Of a stretch of DNA of 60,000 nucleotides, positions 11,087-23,271 are shown in pieces. Every line of letters starts with the position of its first letter. Positions within the stretch are counted from its first letter, which is position 1. Location of the stretch: positions 16,990,001-17,050,000 of the forward strand of contig OU612075.1 in the NCBI GenBank assembly GCA_914767715.1. Direction: 5' to 3'. The notes beneath the pieces were generated by a model. The model searched no databases. It saw only the letters and a program-made list of their open reading frames with translations, and was not told the DNA's origin. This DNA comes from Membranipora membranacea (lineage: Eukaryota; Bryozoa; Gymnolaemata; Cheilostomatida; Membraniporidae). The position numbers and the translations under genes are program-made.

Positions 11087-13323
11087 AATAGCTGTGTGAC
11101 CTCTGCTAGCCTGAAAATTATATTTATTGAATTTAAGTGTAATTTAATTAAATCAACGTCAACGTGGAAGGCCAGAATAACTGAACTGCTATTTAGCATG
11201 GTAAAGAGGGGGTCAATGTATAATAGCAGTCAATGTTTTGTATGCCCGAAGTCTATGAGACATTTAAACCAGAATGAAGAAAGGGACTATTAATTATAAA
11301 ACTCATAATTAATAAACCAGGGACTAGGGAGTGATACTCACAATTTATTAACTTATTTGTGTGTATAAAAATATTTTTCATAGTAGGCCGTTTATTTCTG
11401 TTGATTTCTAATCGTTGATAGAAAAATAAAAACCAAAATAAGTGAATGAAAGCCTGATCACAAATACTTTGTCATTACAACGCAGCTGGTTGCTGGTTGC
11501 AAAAATGAAATGAACAATATTCTACAACAAATGCCTTTTCGTTTCTAAAGAAAGCTGCAAACCTTGGGCCCATGCTGGAGACTTAGCCGGTCTGATTCAG
11601 AAATGTACTATTAGAACCATTGCTCAAAAAATGGCTAAGTTGTATATTCATAATGATACGAATTTGATTAGCGATTTTCTTGAGAACTGTCCAGGGCAGC
11701 TGTCGTACGCGTAAATATAGATCCAAGTTAATGAATTGTTTTTTCAAAGATGCTGCATCAGTGACACACTTTTCTATTGTTTTTTCTGGATGTGGCTGCT
11801 GTTTTTCAGTATGAACTCTCAAATATCATTATATTTTTTGTTTGGGATAATAAAACACCAGATAGGAAAGTCACTTAGTCGTCCACTCGCTTAGCAAGTG
11901 GACACGACTGCTACACATTAATTAACCCTGGCCCTCATCATTAATTGCTGTTTGACATTAAGCTGTTTCCTAATCAGGTCAAGAAAAGCTTTGAGCATTG
12001 AATCCTCTTTACAATTCGATCAGTAGGCATACATGATCAGTTCAAGAGTCACTATCCATGATAAAAACGTCACTGTTTCATTGTTTATTTCCTGCAGTCT
12101 GTCATTTTGTTAGAGACCATGTGAAGGTATCAGTCAAAATCTTCTTGTAAGAAAATCACACCATAAGTATACCCAACTATTTAACACATGGAGATTGGGC
12201 ATAGATCCAGGCAAATTATGTACAAGAACATTCGTAAGTATTTCATTCATCCCTCAACTGAAAACAATCTCATGTAAACTTTAAAAACCAGACTACGAAG
12301 CGAGCTTCCACTGATAGTTGTTCTTTTCAGTTAAGTCTGAATTTAACTATTGTCATAAATTTATCAGACTAGCTCAGCTAGATGTTGGCTCTGATTGGTT
12401 GGGTTTAACAGGGGAGCCAACAAATCAGACTCAACACATCAGCTAAAGCTCAGCACACCTGAACTCAGCTCTTACTGACTTTTCGGTGTTTATGAAACAG
12501 GTCCTGGTCCTGCAGAGTTTCAAGGATGTTTGTTGTGCGGTTACTGAAGGGGTTAATTAGTTGTTGCAAACCTGAAACATTGGTGGACCTGAAACCAAAA
12601 GAAACCACAATTCTTCAATGATGTACCGAGTAATTTATCGTCACTATCCATGTCTGGCACAAAGCTTCCATCCGATCACAGAGTAAAGTAGCCTGTCTTG
12701 ACAAGCTTTGTTCGTGGGGGGGGGGGGGGGTAAGAGTAAAGATACTTCTTACATAAACAATTTAATCTCACTGGATCCTACAGGTTATAGGGTATGAACA
12801 CACTGCAGTGTGTTCTTTTGATGATATAGACTATAAGGTTTTTAGAGCAGCATGTACCTATTATACTCTCCCCTAACAGTGCATTGAGTGACCCTTTTTA
12901 TGTATTTATTAGTCTAAGTAGTCAGACTCCAAGGCGCAGACGTATTTACCTGCCTCTAACAATTGTCAGGTCCATGGCTCCTCCCAGTGTCAACTTGAAT
13001 GGGCAAAAACATTTCTAAGGATATTTAAAATATGGCATAAGATACCGCCTCTATTCTTTAATTCTGATTTCTTTATGAGAAGTATATAATCCATTGTCAA
13101 AAAGTATCAAGCGGAGTTTAGTAATTAGGTTAACAATTAACTCAGAAACATGTATTTATCTCCCTGCACCACCGGATGGATTTCAACTTTTTATTCTCTC
13201 GTGAAGCCTGTCTAGATATTTGGGTTGATTTTTGATACTTCAGTGACAAATCTTTGGTTGTTATCTCCTTATATGTAGCCTGTGCAGACCTCGTGGATGA
13301 TTCTCTTCTTGCTGCCTCAGATT
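11087..13323. other. spacer between the tandem fibrinogen-domain genes
   Basis: No gene is visible. The stretch at about 11880-11935 (GTGGACACGACTGCTACA and following) matches about 17038-17095 upstream of gene B, so the duplicated unit includes upstream sequence as well as exons. There is a poly-G tract near 12716-12730 and no recognisable transposon ends. Confidence 0.5.
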
Positions 13324-13326
13324 CTA
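13225..13326 (-). pseudogene. decayed copy of exon 2 of the small membrane protein gene
   Basis: On the minus strand this segment aligns with the exon at 18031-18243: shared words include CTGAGGCAGCA, AGAATCATCC, CAGGCTACA against CAAGCTACA, and GAGATAACA(A/G)CCAAAGATT. It directly follows the last coding exon of gene B and includes its stop codon. The best reading is that the tandem duplication carried part of the upstream neighbour with it. Confidence 0.5.
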
Positions 13327-16300
13327 TGTTGTGATTTTCATTGAGATAGACTTGAGAGAGTATAATTGGCCTTTGAATGTTTCCCAGATAATTCCAAGAC
13401 CAAATACTTCCGTGTCACCTCCTTCAATCCATAGGCCATTTGGGTTTGCCTCATGACAGCTCCTAAACCAGAAACCACCTAGAATAAAGCTTGAGATGTC
13501 ATGCTACAACAAATTATTTGGAATATTGAGGGCATGGGCTTCGGAAGTTTCTAATCATTAATTAGCTGATCTTGAATCTCCTACCTTTGTAAGGAATATT
13601 AAACCTTAGTCTGAGCCCCAGACTCTTGCTCCCCCCCCCCCCCCCCCAGTACAATGACCCCGGCCCAATCATAACTTGCATTTTGGTGTGGACATGTCTT
13701 TAATCTCATTTAAATCACAAAGGTTTCTATTTAATTACTGCCTTTCCGCTGCTGTAAGACATGAGTACAGAATTCACCACATTTACTGATCTGTCAGCCT
13801 TTACCTTATCAGATTTAGGTAAGATGTCTTACTACACGCTTCACTTGTTGTTTTGTCTTATTGGTATATACAGGCCTGTCCAAAGGTCATGCTAGAATTA
13901 AAAGATGCAATTCAGAACACCCTAAATTGATTTGAGGGAGAGATGAACATCAATGGTGTGTTTGACCATAAAGACACACAATTTCTTTTTTAATTTTCTT
14001 CAATCATATTTATAGTATCGCCCAAGACAGCAGCTGTCAAACCGTGTGACAAAGGTTGCCTGTCTGAGAAAAGTTTTTGGAATTTAGTTTGTTTAACTCG
14101 CGATCCATAATCAAGCCAATTTTTCTCATGACTGAGAGCATATCAAATTCTCAGTCTGACAGCCTTTGTGGTACTGTATGGTCCATAAAAAGTCAGCCTG
14201 ATCTCTATCTTTGTCTCTTACTCTGGAATGGCGTAGCACAACTTGCTGATCTACCACCCAGGTCATACGCTGAAAACCTCCCTGTATGATGATAATCCAT
14301 TGAGTCACCCGCATCTCCTGAATAGCCTGAGATCTGGAACAAGAAAACAAACTATGTTCAAGAAAATTCATACATCGTGCGTGCTTGTCTATAGGAATAG
14401 GTCATCTAATTTACCCTGTGAGCATTACTACACAAGACAAGACGTATATGCATGACTACAAAGTATTTGCTTACACGTAGCTTATAGCGATTTCTTGAAG
14501 GCTCTATAGCGAAGGTTGAATAGCTAGCTGATCGGTTGTTGCCTTCATGATCTTCCATGGTCACTTTTAACTTCCTGTTTCTTCGCGTCAGTTGATATAT
14601 TGCTTCTAGCCCTGTTTGAAAGTAAATATGTGCAAAACTTATTTTCAGCTAGAGTTTACATACTTTCATTTACGACATTAATCAATGATAGCAGTGTAGT
14701 ATTGTTGGAAACCTCCCACCATTTTAAATCTGAAGGGATGTTTTAGTAGGGAGCATCTAAATAGAACTGTCTTTGATTATTCATAACAACCCGTTAGTTC
14801 TTGTCCAGTCAATTGCCAACAAGACCCAGACCTAGTATGAGGTATGAAGCCCATGCTGGCGTCACACGGCTAAATACAAGAAGACATGAAGAATAGATAT
14901 GGTTGATAAAATACCTATCCAATATTCCCCATCTAAGTCACCAAACCCATCAGTATAGTTTGCGTAGTTTCTAAAGAAGTCGACAGATCCGTCTAATCTC
15001 CTCTGTATAACAGTCCATCCATTATCAGAGTCAAACTCACAGACAGATCTTATAACTCTCCATGAGTCAGACGGCTTCAGATAATATGTCTCTCCTGGTC
15101 TTATGTCTCCTGCCTCAAACGCTGCCTGGCAATCTTATGTGACATAAAACAAAACAAGGCGCAAGTTATCAATATTTCTGCATGCATGGCTTATGCAAGA
15201 TTGGAACCAGACAATGATAATATTGAAAGCCAGAGTTTTATTTTTCTGTGGAACAAGAGCTTGCATGTTGCGCACCAAATTATAATTGGCAGAACTAATT
15301 ATTGATTCCAAAGAATCTGTATTGTTTGAGACACCGATCACCAATATACCTTGATAAAGCGGCGATGCACTTGCTTCATCGTCTACGAAGCAGCATTCCT
15401 AAAAAATTAAAAGAGAGTAAAGATCAATCTTGTTACCTAGTGCTGAAACATTGAATATAGTTGTTTTATGTTAATGATTTTGAGGGTAGAGCAATGCATA
15501 GCCTAACATCGGCAGTTCTTCAAAAGATTGTACAAACCAAATATGGTTGCCTCTAACATCTGTATAGATTATATTAGGGGGGTTGGCCAGTATTATCAAG
15601 CATCGGAAGGAGAGATGCATGCCTCCCTGGTTGGGCTGCTGAGATAGCTATCACTGAGGAGATTTGTGTGATAAATTATCCAAGTCCTCTCTGAAGCTTT
15701 GCTGAGACTTGAGCTCTGATAATCGTTAAACAGCAAACATTGTCCATGTGATCCATCATATATCACAGACACACAGACATCTCCCTCCATTGTACAGAGA
15801 GATGTACAGTATGACTGTATCCATATGTCTGAAAACAGAACATGCTAATTGTTATTCTCAAACAATTGAAGTAGTCGCTTAGCCCCTTTGGACCAACAAC
15901 TTGCTTCCTAATCGAACAAAGTTTGAATCAAACGATTGGGAAGGCATTGAAAACTGACTAAAGGAACCAACTTTTTGAAGTTTGAGGTAAGTTACAATTT
16001 GATTACACTTTTGAACTGCGACGTTACAATTTGTGAGGTTTAAGCCTCAAATCCATGAAACTTTTGTGAGAAAAATTTACACTGTGTTATGCTTTCAGAT
16101 GTCTTAAAGCCCCTTTGAGGAGCAGTTTTCCAGCAAGATCTCAGCATCTTATACATATCTATCTATCAAACTTCACTGTATAACTTTTGAGACACTGGTA
16201 TTTAGTGTCAAATTTAGGTGAAAGCCAAAAATCTAAAATTGCAGTAGAAATATCTTACCATTGATAGTTTTGTAGGAGTCAAGGCTCGGTACACTTGATG

Positions 16301-16403
16301 AGGCTACATCTCTCAACAACCAGTATGTTCTTACAGTATCGCTTCCTGCTGCGAGGGATTGTGAACATGCTGTCAGCAATAAAAGGAATAACATATAATC
16401 CAT
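13324..16403 (-). CDS. secreted PAN-like plus fibrinogen C-terminal domain protein, gene B
   Basis: Seven exons (16403-16259, 15828-15623, 15398-15350, 15133-14915, 14611-14475, 14333-14222, 13478-13324) with lengths 145, 206, 49, 219, 137, 112 and 155, identical to gene A, giving 340 aa. The signal peptide starts MDYMLFLLLLTACSQSLAAG. The same PAN-like and fibrinogen-related domains follow, with GYSGDAGDSMDYHH and SASCATPFQ. The calcium-type acidic run is missing here too. After exon 2 the base pattern reads GAG|GCATGC, where gene A has GAG|GTATGC; if exon use is conserved, this intron has a GC-AG boundary. Intron lengths have drifted but exon lengths have not, so both copies are probably under purifying selection. 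Confidence 0.88.
13631..13648. repeat. poly-C tract
   Basis: A run of about 17 C residues in intron 6 of gene B. Similar mononucleotide G or C runs occur near 12716, 42646, 42938, 53517, 57113 and 59188. They are assembly-error hotspots and are otherwise uninformative. Confidence 0.7.
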
Positions 16404-18030
16404 TTTAATTTTTGATATATTGTGAGATCAGTGTAGACTTCTAAGGTATGCTGCCGCATTTGAGAAAGTGTGGGTGTTGCTGTCTGAGTCAAGACTTGGA
16501 TATTGACTTTAGTTGTTTGTTGTGCAGCATTTAATTGGGGATCATCACACTAAAGCAGTAAATGAGCTCTAATTATCTATAACAATCCTATTAAAATTAG
16601 TCTTTTCTATCCAAGAATCATAGAATTTCAGCGTGAATCATACTCAGGATGGCCAATATCAAAAGCCCAGAAAAGCTTAATTGTTACTTAGTGTGATGAA
16701 AATGGGTCAAAAATCGACCAATATTTTGTATGCCCAAATTTTATAGAAAGTTAAAGCAACAATGGAGTGATTTAGAGTGGGAGTAAGTTCTCACAGCACA
16801 TGTCTATTATAATAAACTATGAAGCAGTTTTTTTCCTGTGTGCTATTTCTAGACAACTTTAAAAAAACTCCTGCGACATCTGATCCATACCTTGAATGAT
16901 ACAATCATCAGTGGCAACACTTTTCCTCTCCTGTATGTATAGGCTGTTTTCCAGTATTGAGACTCCAACCAAACTCGCTCAATTATTTAATGCTAATAAA
17001 TCTATCAGTAATTAATCAGAAAGCAGATCACTGAGTTGTCTACCCCCTAAACAAGTGGACACAACTGCTACAGATAATTACCCTTGGCCGTCATCATTAA
17101 CTGGTTCTTTTCTAATCAGGTCATCAAAAGATTTAAGCATATTTAATGTCAGTTTGCGAGCCCTCTTTACAAGTCAATCAGTAGGAATACAAGAGTCACA
17201 AAGCATGCTAAAGGGTAAATATTTTACTGCATATTTTCTGCGGTCTGTCTTTTTAGTTTGGCATGTATTGGTATTAGACAAGTCCACTCTGAAAAAATGC
17301 AAACCTGAAATATATCCGTCAATCTATCAGTTTTTGTCTCATAAATAAAATATAAAATGGGAATGTAGGCGATCATGTATATTCAAAAATGTCATCACTT
17401 GACCAATAAAATCTTGTGCAAACTAAAAAACAACATACTAGGAGGCAATCTACCACCGGTGGTTGATAATTTCAGCAATGTAAAATGGATCTCTTGTTTT
17501 TATTGTGCCTCTATGATTTGCTTATTATTAATTAAAAGTTATTTTTTGACCAGCTCTCTTCACCCTCTCTTCTACGCAGGATTTACTCCAGATGTGTGAT
17601 AAGATAGGTGAATTTACTTATCCCCTTTACTGAGACCTAGACTTGTACTATTTGTTTTGTTTTTTTTGTTGATAGGTGTCCTGGTCTTGCTGATTAGTGA
17701 TTTGCGAACCTAATATGTTGCTGGAATATTCAACCAATAGGAGCCGACACACTTCAACGTAGTATCAAGTAAGGTATCCTTACACTATATCCTCACTGTC
17801 ACATAGATACTATTTATATATATATATATATACTGAAACCTGAAGGTTATTGGGTAACACCATAAACATGTTTGTGGGTAACAAAAAAAGAAGAAGAACA
17901 GCCATTTTCAAGTGGCACCAAGGAGTTCGAGAAACCCTTGGTGGAAACATGAGTTGGCTAGGACCACAGTGCATGTGTAAGAGATGAACAGATGAACAGC
18001 AAAAAATTTGGAATGTTATTCTCCAAACAG
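16404..18030. other. spacer upstream of gene B
   Basis: It contains the conserved block at 16530-16589, sequence at about 17038-17100 matching the flank of gene A, and a (TA)n run near 17815-17831. No convincing gene is present: the short reading frames here lack family signatures and splice support. Confidence 0.5.
16530..16589 (-). promoter_or_regulatory. conserved 60-bp upstream block of gene B
   Basis: This is the partner of 11027-11086, with only two differences (GAGCTCT against GAGACCT). It begins about 127 bp upstream of the gene B ATG. Position, orientation and identity all match gene A, which supports a shared regulatory role. Confidence 0.55.
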
Positions 18031-21000
18031 TCATGTATTGTATCTTCTCCTTTGTGTTAGCGAGGATAGTCGGGATGAATTTATGATGTCCCTGGCTGGA
18101 TTATACTTCAGTGACCAATCTTTGGCTGTTATCTCCCCGCTTGGTCTGATAACTTCTGGCTTGTTCTCTTGTGTAGCTTGTCCAGATAGGTGGGATGATT
18201 CTTCACTTGTAGTCGGCTGGAATGCTGCCTCAGTCTTTATGGTCTTATAAACAAAGTTGTAAAATATTGTTATATTTTAGTACGAGAAAACACTACTTTA
18301 ACTCAGACCAATTATTAATAATGGCGAAAGAAGGTTGGCTTTCTTGGTTTCCAGTAAATAGTATGAGATACCAGTTATCTTCGCTGCATTAACTATTTAT
18401 GCATCAGCATTATCATTGAGGGTGAGCGAAAAATATAACACTTTCAGTGGACCAGGAAATACTCATTCTTATTGCGCCACAATCGAGCCACAATCTCACC
18501 ACAATATTCGTAGTTTTACATAGTATCGTCTCAGCATGCCTGATGGTCAATGAGCAATTATTTACCACTTAAATAGACATAATGTTTTTATTATGTTTAT
18601 TTATTATTATTCATTATTCAGGGCATTCATTTTCCATCGCAGCTGCACAGCTCATTTCTCAGTACTGGTCTTATCAACAAGGAAGTTATATAAATTTATT
18701 TCAAGACATGAATAGGACCTTGTTGAACCCATAAACGTCGCAAATGTCAAAACGTCGCAATCTAGCGTTCCACTAACGTCGCAATCCAAAAAACGTCGCA
18801 ACGAAGGGTTTTAAAACGTCGCAAACCCACCAACGTCGCAATTTTTTAAACGTCGCAATAGCTCAAACCCACTAACGTCGCAAATGTCGCAACTGAACAA
18901 AAATACGAAGTTGTCTTCTCATTTGATGCAAATTGGTGATGATGATATGTTGCGAGAAGTAGAAAGGAGCATACAAACTTCAAAACACGGTGGGGAATTG
19001 AATATCAACATTATATATTGTGCTATGGATAACTGTTGAGTATTTTTCAGGTTATTTGAATCATTTTTTTCACTTGCTAGGGTCGTTTGTTGTTAACTCA
19101 GAATCCATTAATGCTGTCATAAAAGGGATGCTAATCACTATCTAGCAGATATAGTGACATACCAATTTGTGATGTACCTTAATGTTTGATTTAGCCAAAG
19201 ATTGAACTTGTCAAGAGGTATTGACACAGTTGGATTGAGTGCTATGTTTTTTCCTCTTGCTGACATGGCCTTCATCCATCAAATTGCACAGCCTTCCCAT
19301 GATGCAACGCTTTGGATTTCCCAGATAAATAAAGTCAAACTTTTTTTATATACCATGTACAATTTATTTTTTTAATTTCCATTTTGTTGGGAGTTGTTTC
19401 CTCACAAAGTAAAATAGAATAACATGTTTTCTACATCCCACTTATGAAATAAAATGGTATGGTAGAAAGTTCATCCATTCTCCCTGGTTGAACATTAATG
19501 AACCTTGATTACAAACAGATGCACATGAACAACCATCTGAGAGCCCTGAGCGTGTTTATTGAGTTAATTTTAGTTTGATCAATGGAAACAAAAACCTGTG
19601 TTCCTAGACAACACTGTGTGCCATGAGAATGTTTCGTCTTATACATAATATATATCTATGATATAGGCGCTGGCTGACCATGTAAGATCTATTTATCAAT
19701 ATGGATAATAAGTAGGCTATGGCTACAGCAGATCTTCTCAGGTCTTTATTATTTTATTCATTGACCCTCCTCCATACCACTGAATAGATAGTATAGGCAG
19801 CCCACTGTATGTATAGGTAGAATAGATAGATATTGCTTAACTTGCTGGCTAGATAGGCAAAAGCAGGTTGAATTTTTAGAGGTAGGATAATAGTCTTTGG
19901 GTACCCAACAGGCATAGTTGAGCTGCAATTTTTTTTAATTGATTTCATTACTAAACAAGAAAATCACGATATCTCAAAAAATTTCATCTGCTGGTTCCTT
20001 ACCCTGTCTTGACAAGCTTTGTCGGAGGGGTTCCCCTCTCCTTCCAGCAATGCTTGTCAAGAAAGGCCACTGTTTGCCATGGTCTTGCAGGATGTGGCAC
20101 TTTGAAGACTTCTCTTTCAGAGAGTATACAATAACAAATTCAATAAAATTCAAGAGGTTAACGGTTCCCATAATGCATATCTATGGAATTACCAAAGTAT
20201 ATTGAGGTCAATTATAATTTGACTTGAATTTTTTAGGGAAACCCATTTATTATATAACCATGGCCATTAACAATAAGCCGGGTCATCAAAGCGATATTAA
20301 ATTCTGTAAATTTTCAACTGCACTATCATTGACCCACTGTCAAGGTCTCTTGTCCATAACCCAGGATTTGAGTTTACAAAATGCATATAATTCTAGTGAT
20401 GAAAATAGAATTGCTGTTACGCAATGCAAGGTGTAATATCGCATCCTGTTGTGGTTCCTATGGTATCCTGTTGAGGTTTTATTATCATACCATAAAACCA
20501 TGAAGTCATAAAGAGATAAAGGGATTCATGCATAAATGATTTAACATTTATGGTATTTCAAGTAGTGTAAAAGCCTCTTAACAACTTTAAGCATAGCCTA
20601 TATCAAACATGACAGTATATTTCAAGCTTGACATGTATGCAGATATTTGCCTTACTTGTGCTAAATCTTGATTAGCACCCATTTATGACAGCATTAATGG
20701 ATTCTGAGGTAACAATAAACGACCCTAGAAAGTGAAAAAATGATTCAAATAACCTGAAAAATACACAACAATTATGCATTGCACAATATATAATGTTGAT
20801 ATTCAATTCCCCACCGTGTTTTGCAGTTTGTATGCTCCCTTCTACTTCTCGCAGCATATCATCATCACCAATTTGCATCAAATGAGAAGAGAACTTCGTA
20901 TTTTTGTTGAGTTGCGACATATGCGACGTTAGTGGGTTCGAGCTATTGCGACGTTTAAAAAGTTGCGACAATTGTGGGTTTGCGACGTTTTAAAAACCCT

Positions 21001-22422
21001 TCGTTGCGACGTTTTTTGGATTGCGACGTTAGTGGAACGCTAGATTGCGACGTTTTGACGTTTGCGACGTTTGTGGGTTCAACAGACCTCCTTGAAGGGT
21101 TATATAAGGGTTTAGTTTTCCACCTCTCCAACAAAACACTCGACCCTCTATGATATTATTTTGTTTTTATTAAGTTTCTGTGTTATTCAAATGGTGACTT
21201 AAATTTTTATTATCGTTATGAACGGCTCACCATATATGAAGACTTGGTGTATGTGCGCCAAGCGACAAGCTCAATTACAAAGTTATATCCCCCAGCTTGG
21301 CTGAGCAGATAGCAAACCAGCTTGTGTTTCAAATTTCCGGAAATCATTATCGGGTTTTTCCATGCTAAAGTGCATGATTTTGCCCAGTATAAGGTTTACC
21401 ACCTATTGCTACATATTATATATATATATAACAACTTCATTTCAATACGATCACAATTAACCTAATAATAAGGGCAATGGCAACATACACACTTCAAATA
21501 GCTATCTTAACTGTGACAAATTTATAATAATAATGATATCATTAATAATACTTTATTTGCTATTCAAGACCCCTTTCGGGCAAATGAGAATATGCTAACA
21601 GTATGAATAAGAATTATCACATCTATTTAGTGCACTCCTGTACAAGGTAGGGGTGGGCAAGCTAGGCTATTGTCCGGAGAGCTCACCTCCTTAAGCAGCA
21701 TGGGTAGTGACCGGGATTCGAGCCTGCAACTCTCAGATTGAGAAGCTCAAATCCTAACCACTACGCCCCCACTACATCAGTTATTTAAAGAATGTCTTGA
21801 CCAACACATAAAGAAAGAGGTAGCTGAGCGACACAATTCAGCATGACAGAATTACTAGCATGTAGTACCAGATATTTAATGAGATGAGGCGCATCATCAT
21901 TTTTGATATGAATAATCATAAAGATATGTAGAGGTTGTAGGGAAGGGTGTCAGAAATTCTCACACAAGAGAAGGTAACCCAGTCCATCGAGAAATTGAAG
22001 TTGCTTGCAAGATCATAACAAGGAGTTAAAGTTAGAGTCTCCTACTCCTTGATCATACCAAAGAGAAAAGACAATGCTTGAATGATAATAGACATCTACC
22101 ATCTCATAAAACAAAACTGCATACTGTGCAGCAGTCATTTTGAGCGAATAAAGAGAGTGCTTACCTTTTCAAGAGTTCTGACTCGAGAGTCTAACCTCTG
22201 CACATGTTCCTGTAAATGGCTGATGTATATAGTGCAGATGATAATCATTGAGAACAGTAACAACGTCATCAGCACATGGTAACACACTCGGAGAATAGAC
22301 TGCAACTCTTTTTTATTTTGATGTTCGCGTGTAGATCCGTTTTTTCTCTGATGATGCGTATCGTATGCTGGCGGTGCACCGCGCTCAGCATCCAAATTAG
22401 ATTTCAAAGTAACATATGACAT
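18031..22422 (-). CDS. small single-pass membrane protein with coiled coil
   Basis: Two exons, 22422-22165 and 18243-18031, join in phase 0 to 156 aa. The N-terminal ~50 residues are hydrophilic, followed by one hydrophobic helix (VCYHVLMTLLLFSMIIICTI), then a heptad-like stretch ISHLQEHVQRLDSRVRTLEK that ends exactly at a good GTAAGC donor. Exon 2 adds a polar, Ser/Thr-rich tail ending LTQRRRYNT. The layout, polar N-terminus then helix then coiled coil, suggests type II orientation with a trimerising stalk, as in TNF-ligand or collagen-like membrane proteins. No ligand domain follows, so the family is not recognised. The 3.9-kb intron holds a 2.36-kb foldback transposon and a SINE. A large palindrome lies 45 bp upstream of the ATG. 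Exon 2 is less certain than exon 1. Confidence 0.5.
18721..21084. mobile_element. foldback DNA transposon with long inverted repeats and AACGTCGCAA arrays
   Basis: A 2364-bp element whose ends are TGTTGAACCC and GGGTTCAACA, flanked by the 5-bp direct repeat GACCT (18716-18720 and 21085-21089). The arms are about 425 bp (18721-19146 and 20660-21084). The outer 175 bp of each arm carries about eight spaced copies of AACGTCGCAA. The inner part of each arm carries a related short frame starting MSQLNKNTK, about 50 codons. The 1.5-kb centre has no transposase that I recognise, so it is probably non-autonomous. The superfamily is unknown: TG...CA ends with a 5-bp duplication are typical of LTR elements, but these repeats are inverted rather than direct. 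Confidence 0.9.
21535..21780 (-). mobile_element. tRNA-derived SINE on the minus strand
   Basis: Read on the minus strand, the head has an A-box-like GGCGTAGTGGTTAGGA and a B box GGCTCGAATCCC. A non-tRNA body follows that ends in a TAAT-rich tail near 21535. The acceptor stem does not pair, so it is not a working tRNA. It lies in the intron of the small membrane protein gene. Confidence 0.6.
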
Positions 22423-22465
22423 TCCTGTGCAATGAATGATATAGGATGTAATCTTATGAAGGCTT

Positions 22466-22763
22466 GTGCAAGAGTGATAGCTTTGCAGTAGTGCGATACA
22501 TTATATAAGGCAATCAATAAATCAATACAAATCCAGGGTTGCGTTTACAAAAGTATTATTTATTCCATTTCTATGATAAGTATTCCACTGTGTTAAGTGA
22601 GTGCCTAGCCAAAAATTTTTGGCTAGGCACTCACTTTTCACAATACTTATCATAGAAATGGAATATAAAGCTATTTGTAAACGCAACCCTGGCTTTTATC
22701 GATATTATTGATTGCCCTACTTAATATATCAAACAGCTGCCTAGTTATCATTCTTGCACACTG
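22466..22763. repeat. large near-perfect palindrome (MITE-like)
   Basis: An inverted repeat centred near 22614. The inner ~80 bp of each arm (22532-22610 against 22615-22693) match closely, starting CCAGGGTTGCGTTTAC. Weaker matching continues outward to about 22466 and 22763 (GCAAGAGTGATAG against CTATCATTCTTGC-type sequence). The CAGGG ends resemble hAT elements, but I find no 8-bp target duplication. It lies just upstream of the small membrane protein gene. Confidence 0.7.
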
Positions 22764-22881
22764 TGAAATAGAAGTGAAGGAGTGAGCTGTTTATCTATAC
22801 ATGGCAGTGGCTTCATGAATGTTGTCTAGAGAGAGCCTCATCGTTTCCAGCTGAATCTCGTAAACCCATGTGCACTTCTCA

Positions 22882-22959
22882 GTAAAGATATGCAAGTTAT
22901 TGCAAACTTGGATAATGATCAGGTTTTATCCAAGTTTGCAATAACTTGCATATCTTTAC
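22882..22959. repeat. perfect 34-bp-arm hairpin
   Basis: The arms 22882-22915 and 22926-22959 are exact reverse complements (GTAAAGATATGCAAGTTATT and onward) around a 10-nt spacer. The stem would suit a small-RNA precursor, or it may be a templated palindrome. There is no evidence of transcription. Confidence 0.85.
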
Positions 22960-23271
22960 AGCCTGGACGGATTTCAACTCTCCAGTGTTTCACTGTAAAA
23001 TAGCTGCTCCTGTATTGTCAAGCTCACACTTTCCATTCACATCAATCACGAGAGTCCCACCTGTGTGCCATATTTTGCTACTCAATTTTACCACAACATG
23101 TATCACATATTAGAGAGCTGACTTGACTGTTCTAACACTCTTCCCGGCATGCCAGCGTTTTCTTTGTAGTCTAACCTTTTTTGCCATTCTCCGCTGCTCC
23201 TCGTCTTTCTGTAGAAAGTCTCCTCATGCTTTTCACCACTTGCATAGCATAATTATAATCTTATGACATGC

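Noticed and set aside
17810-17831. (TA)n tract as a regulatory TATA element
   Set aside because: It is a simple microsatellite with no gene start at the right distance.
18721-21084. Solo LTR or LTR retrotransposon, because of TG...CA ends and a 5-bp duplication
   Set aside because: The terminal repeats are inverted, not direct, and no gag or pol coding is present.
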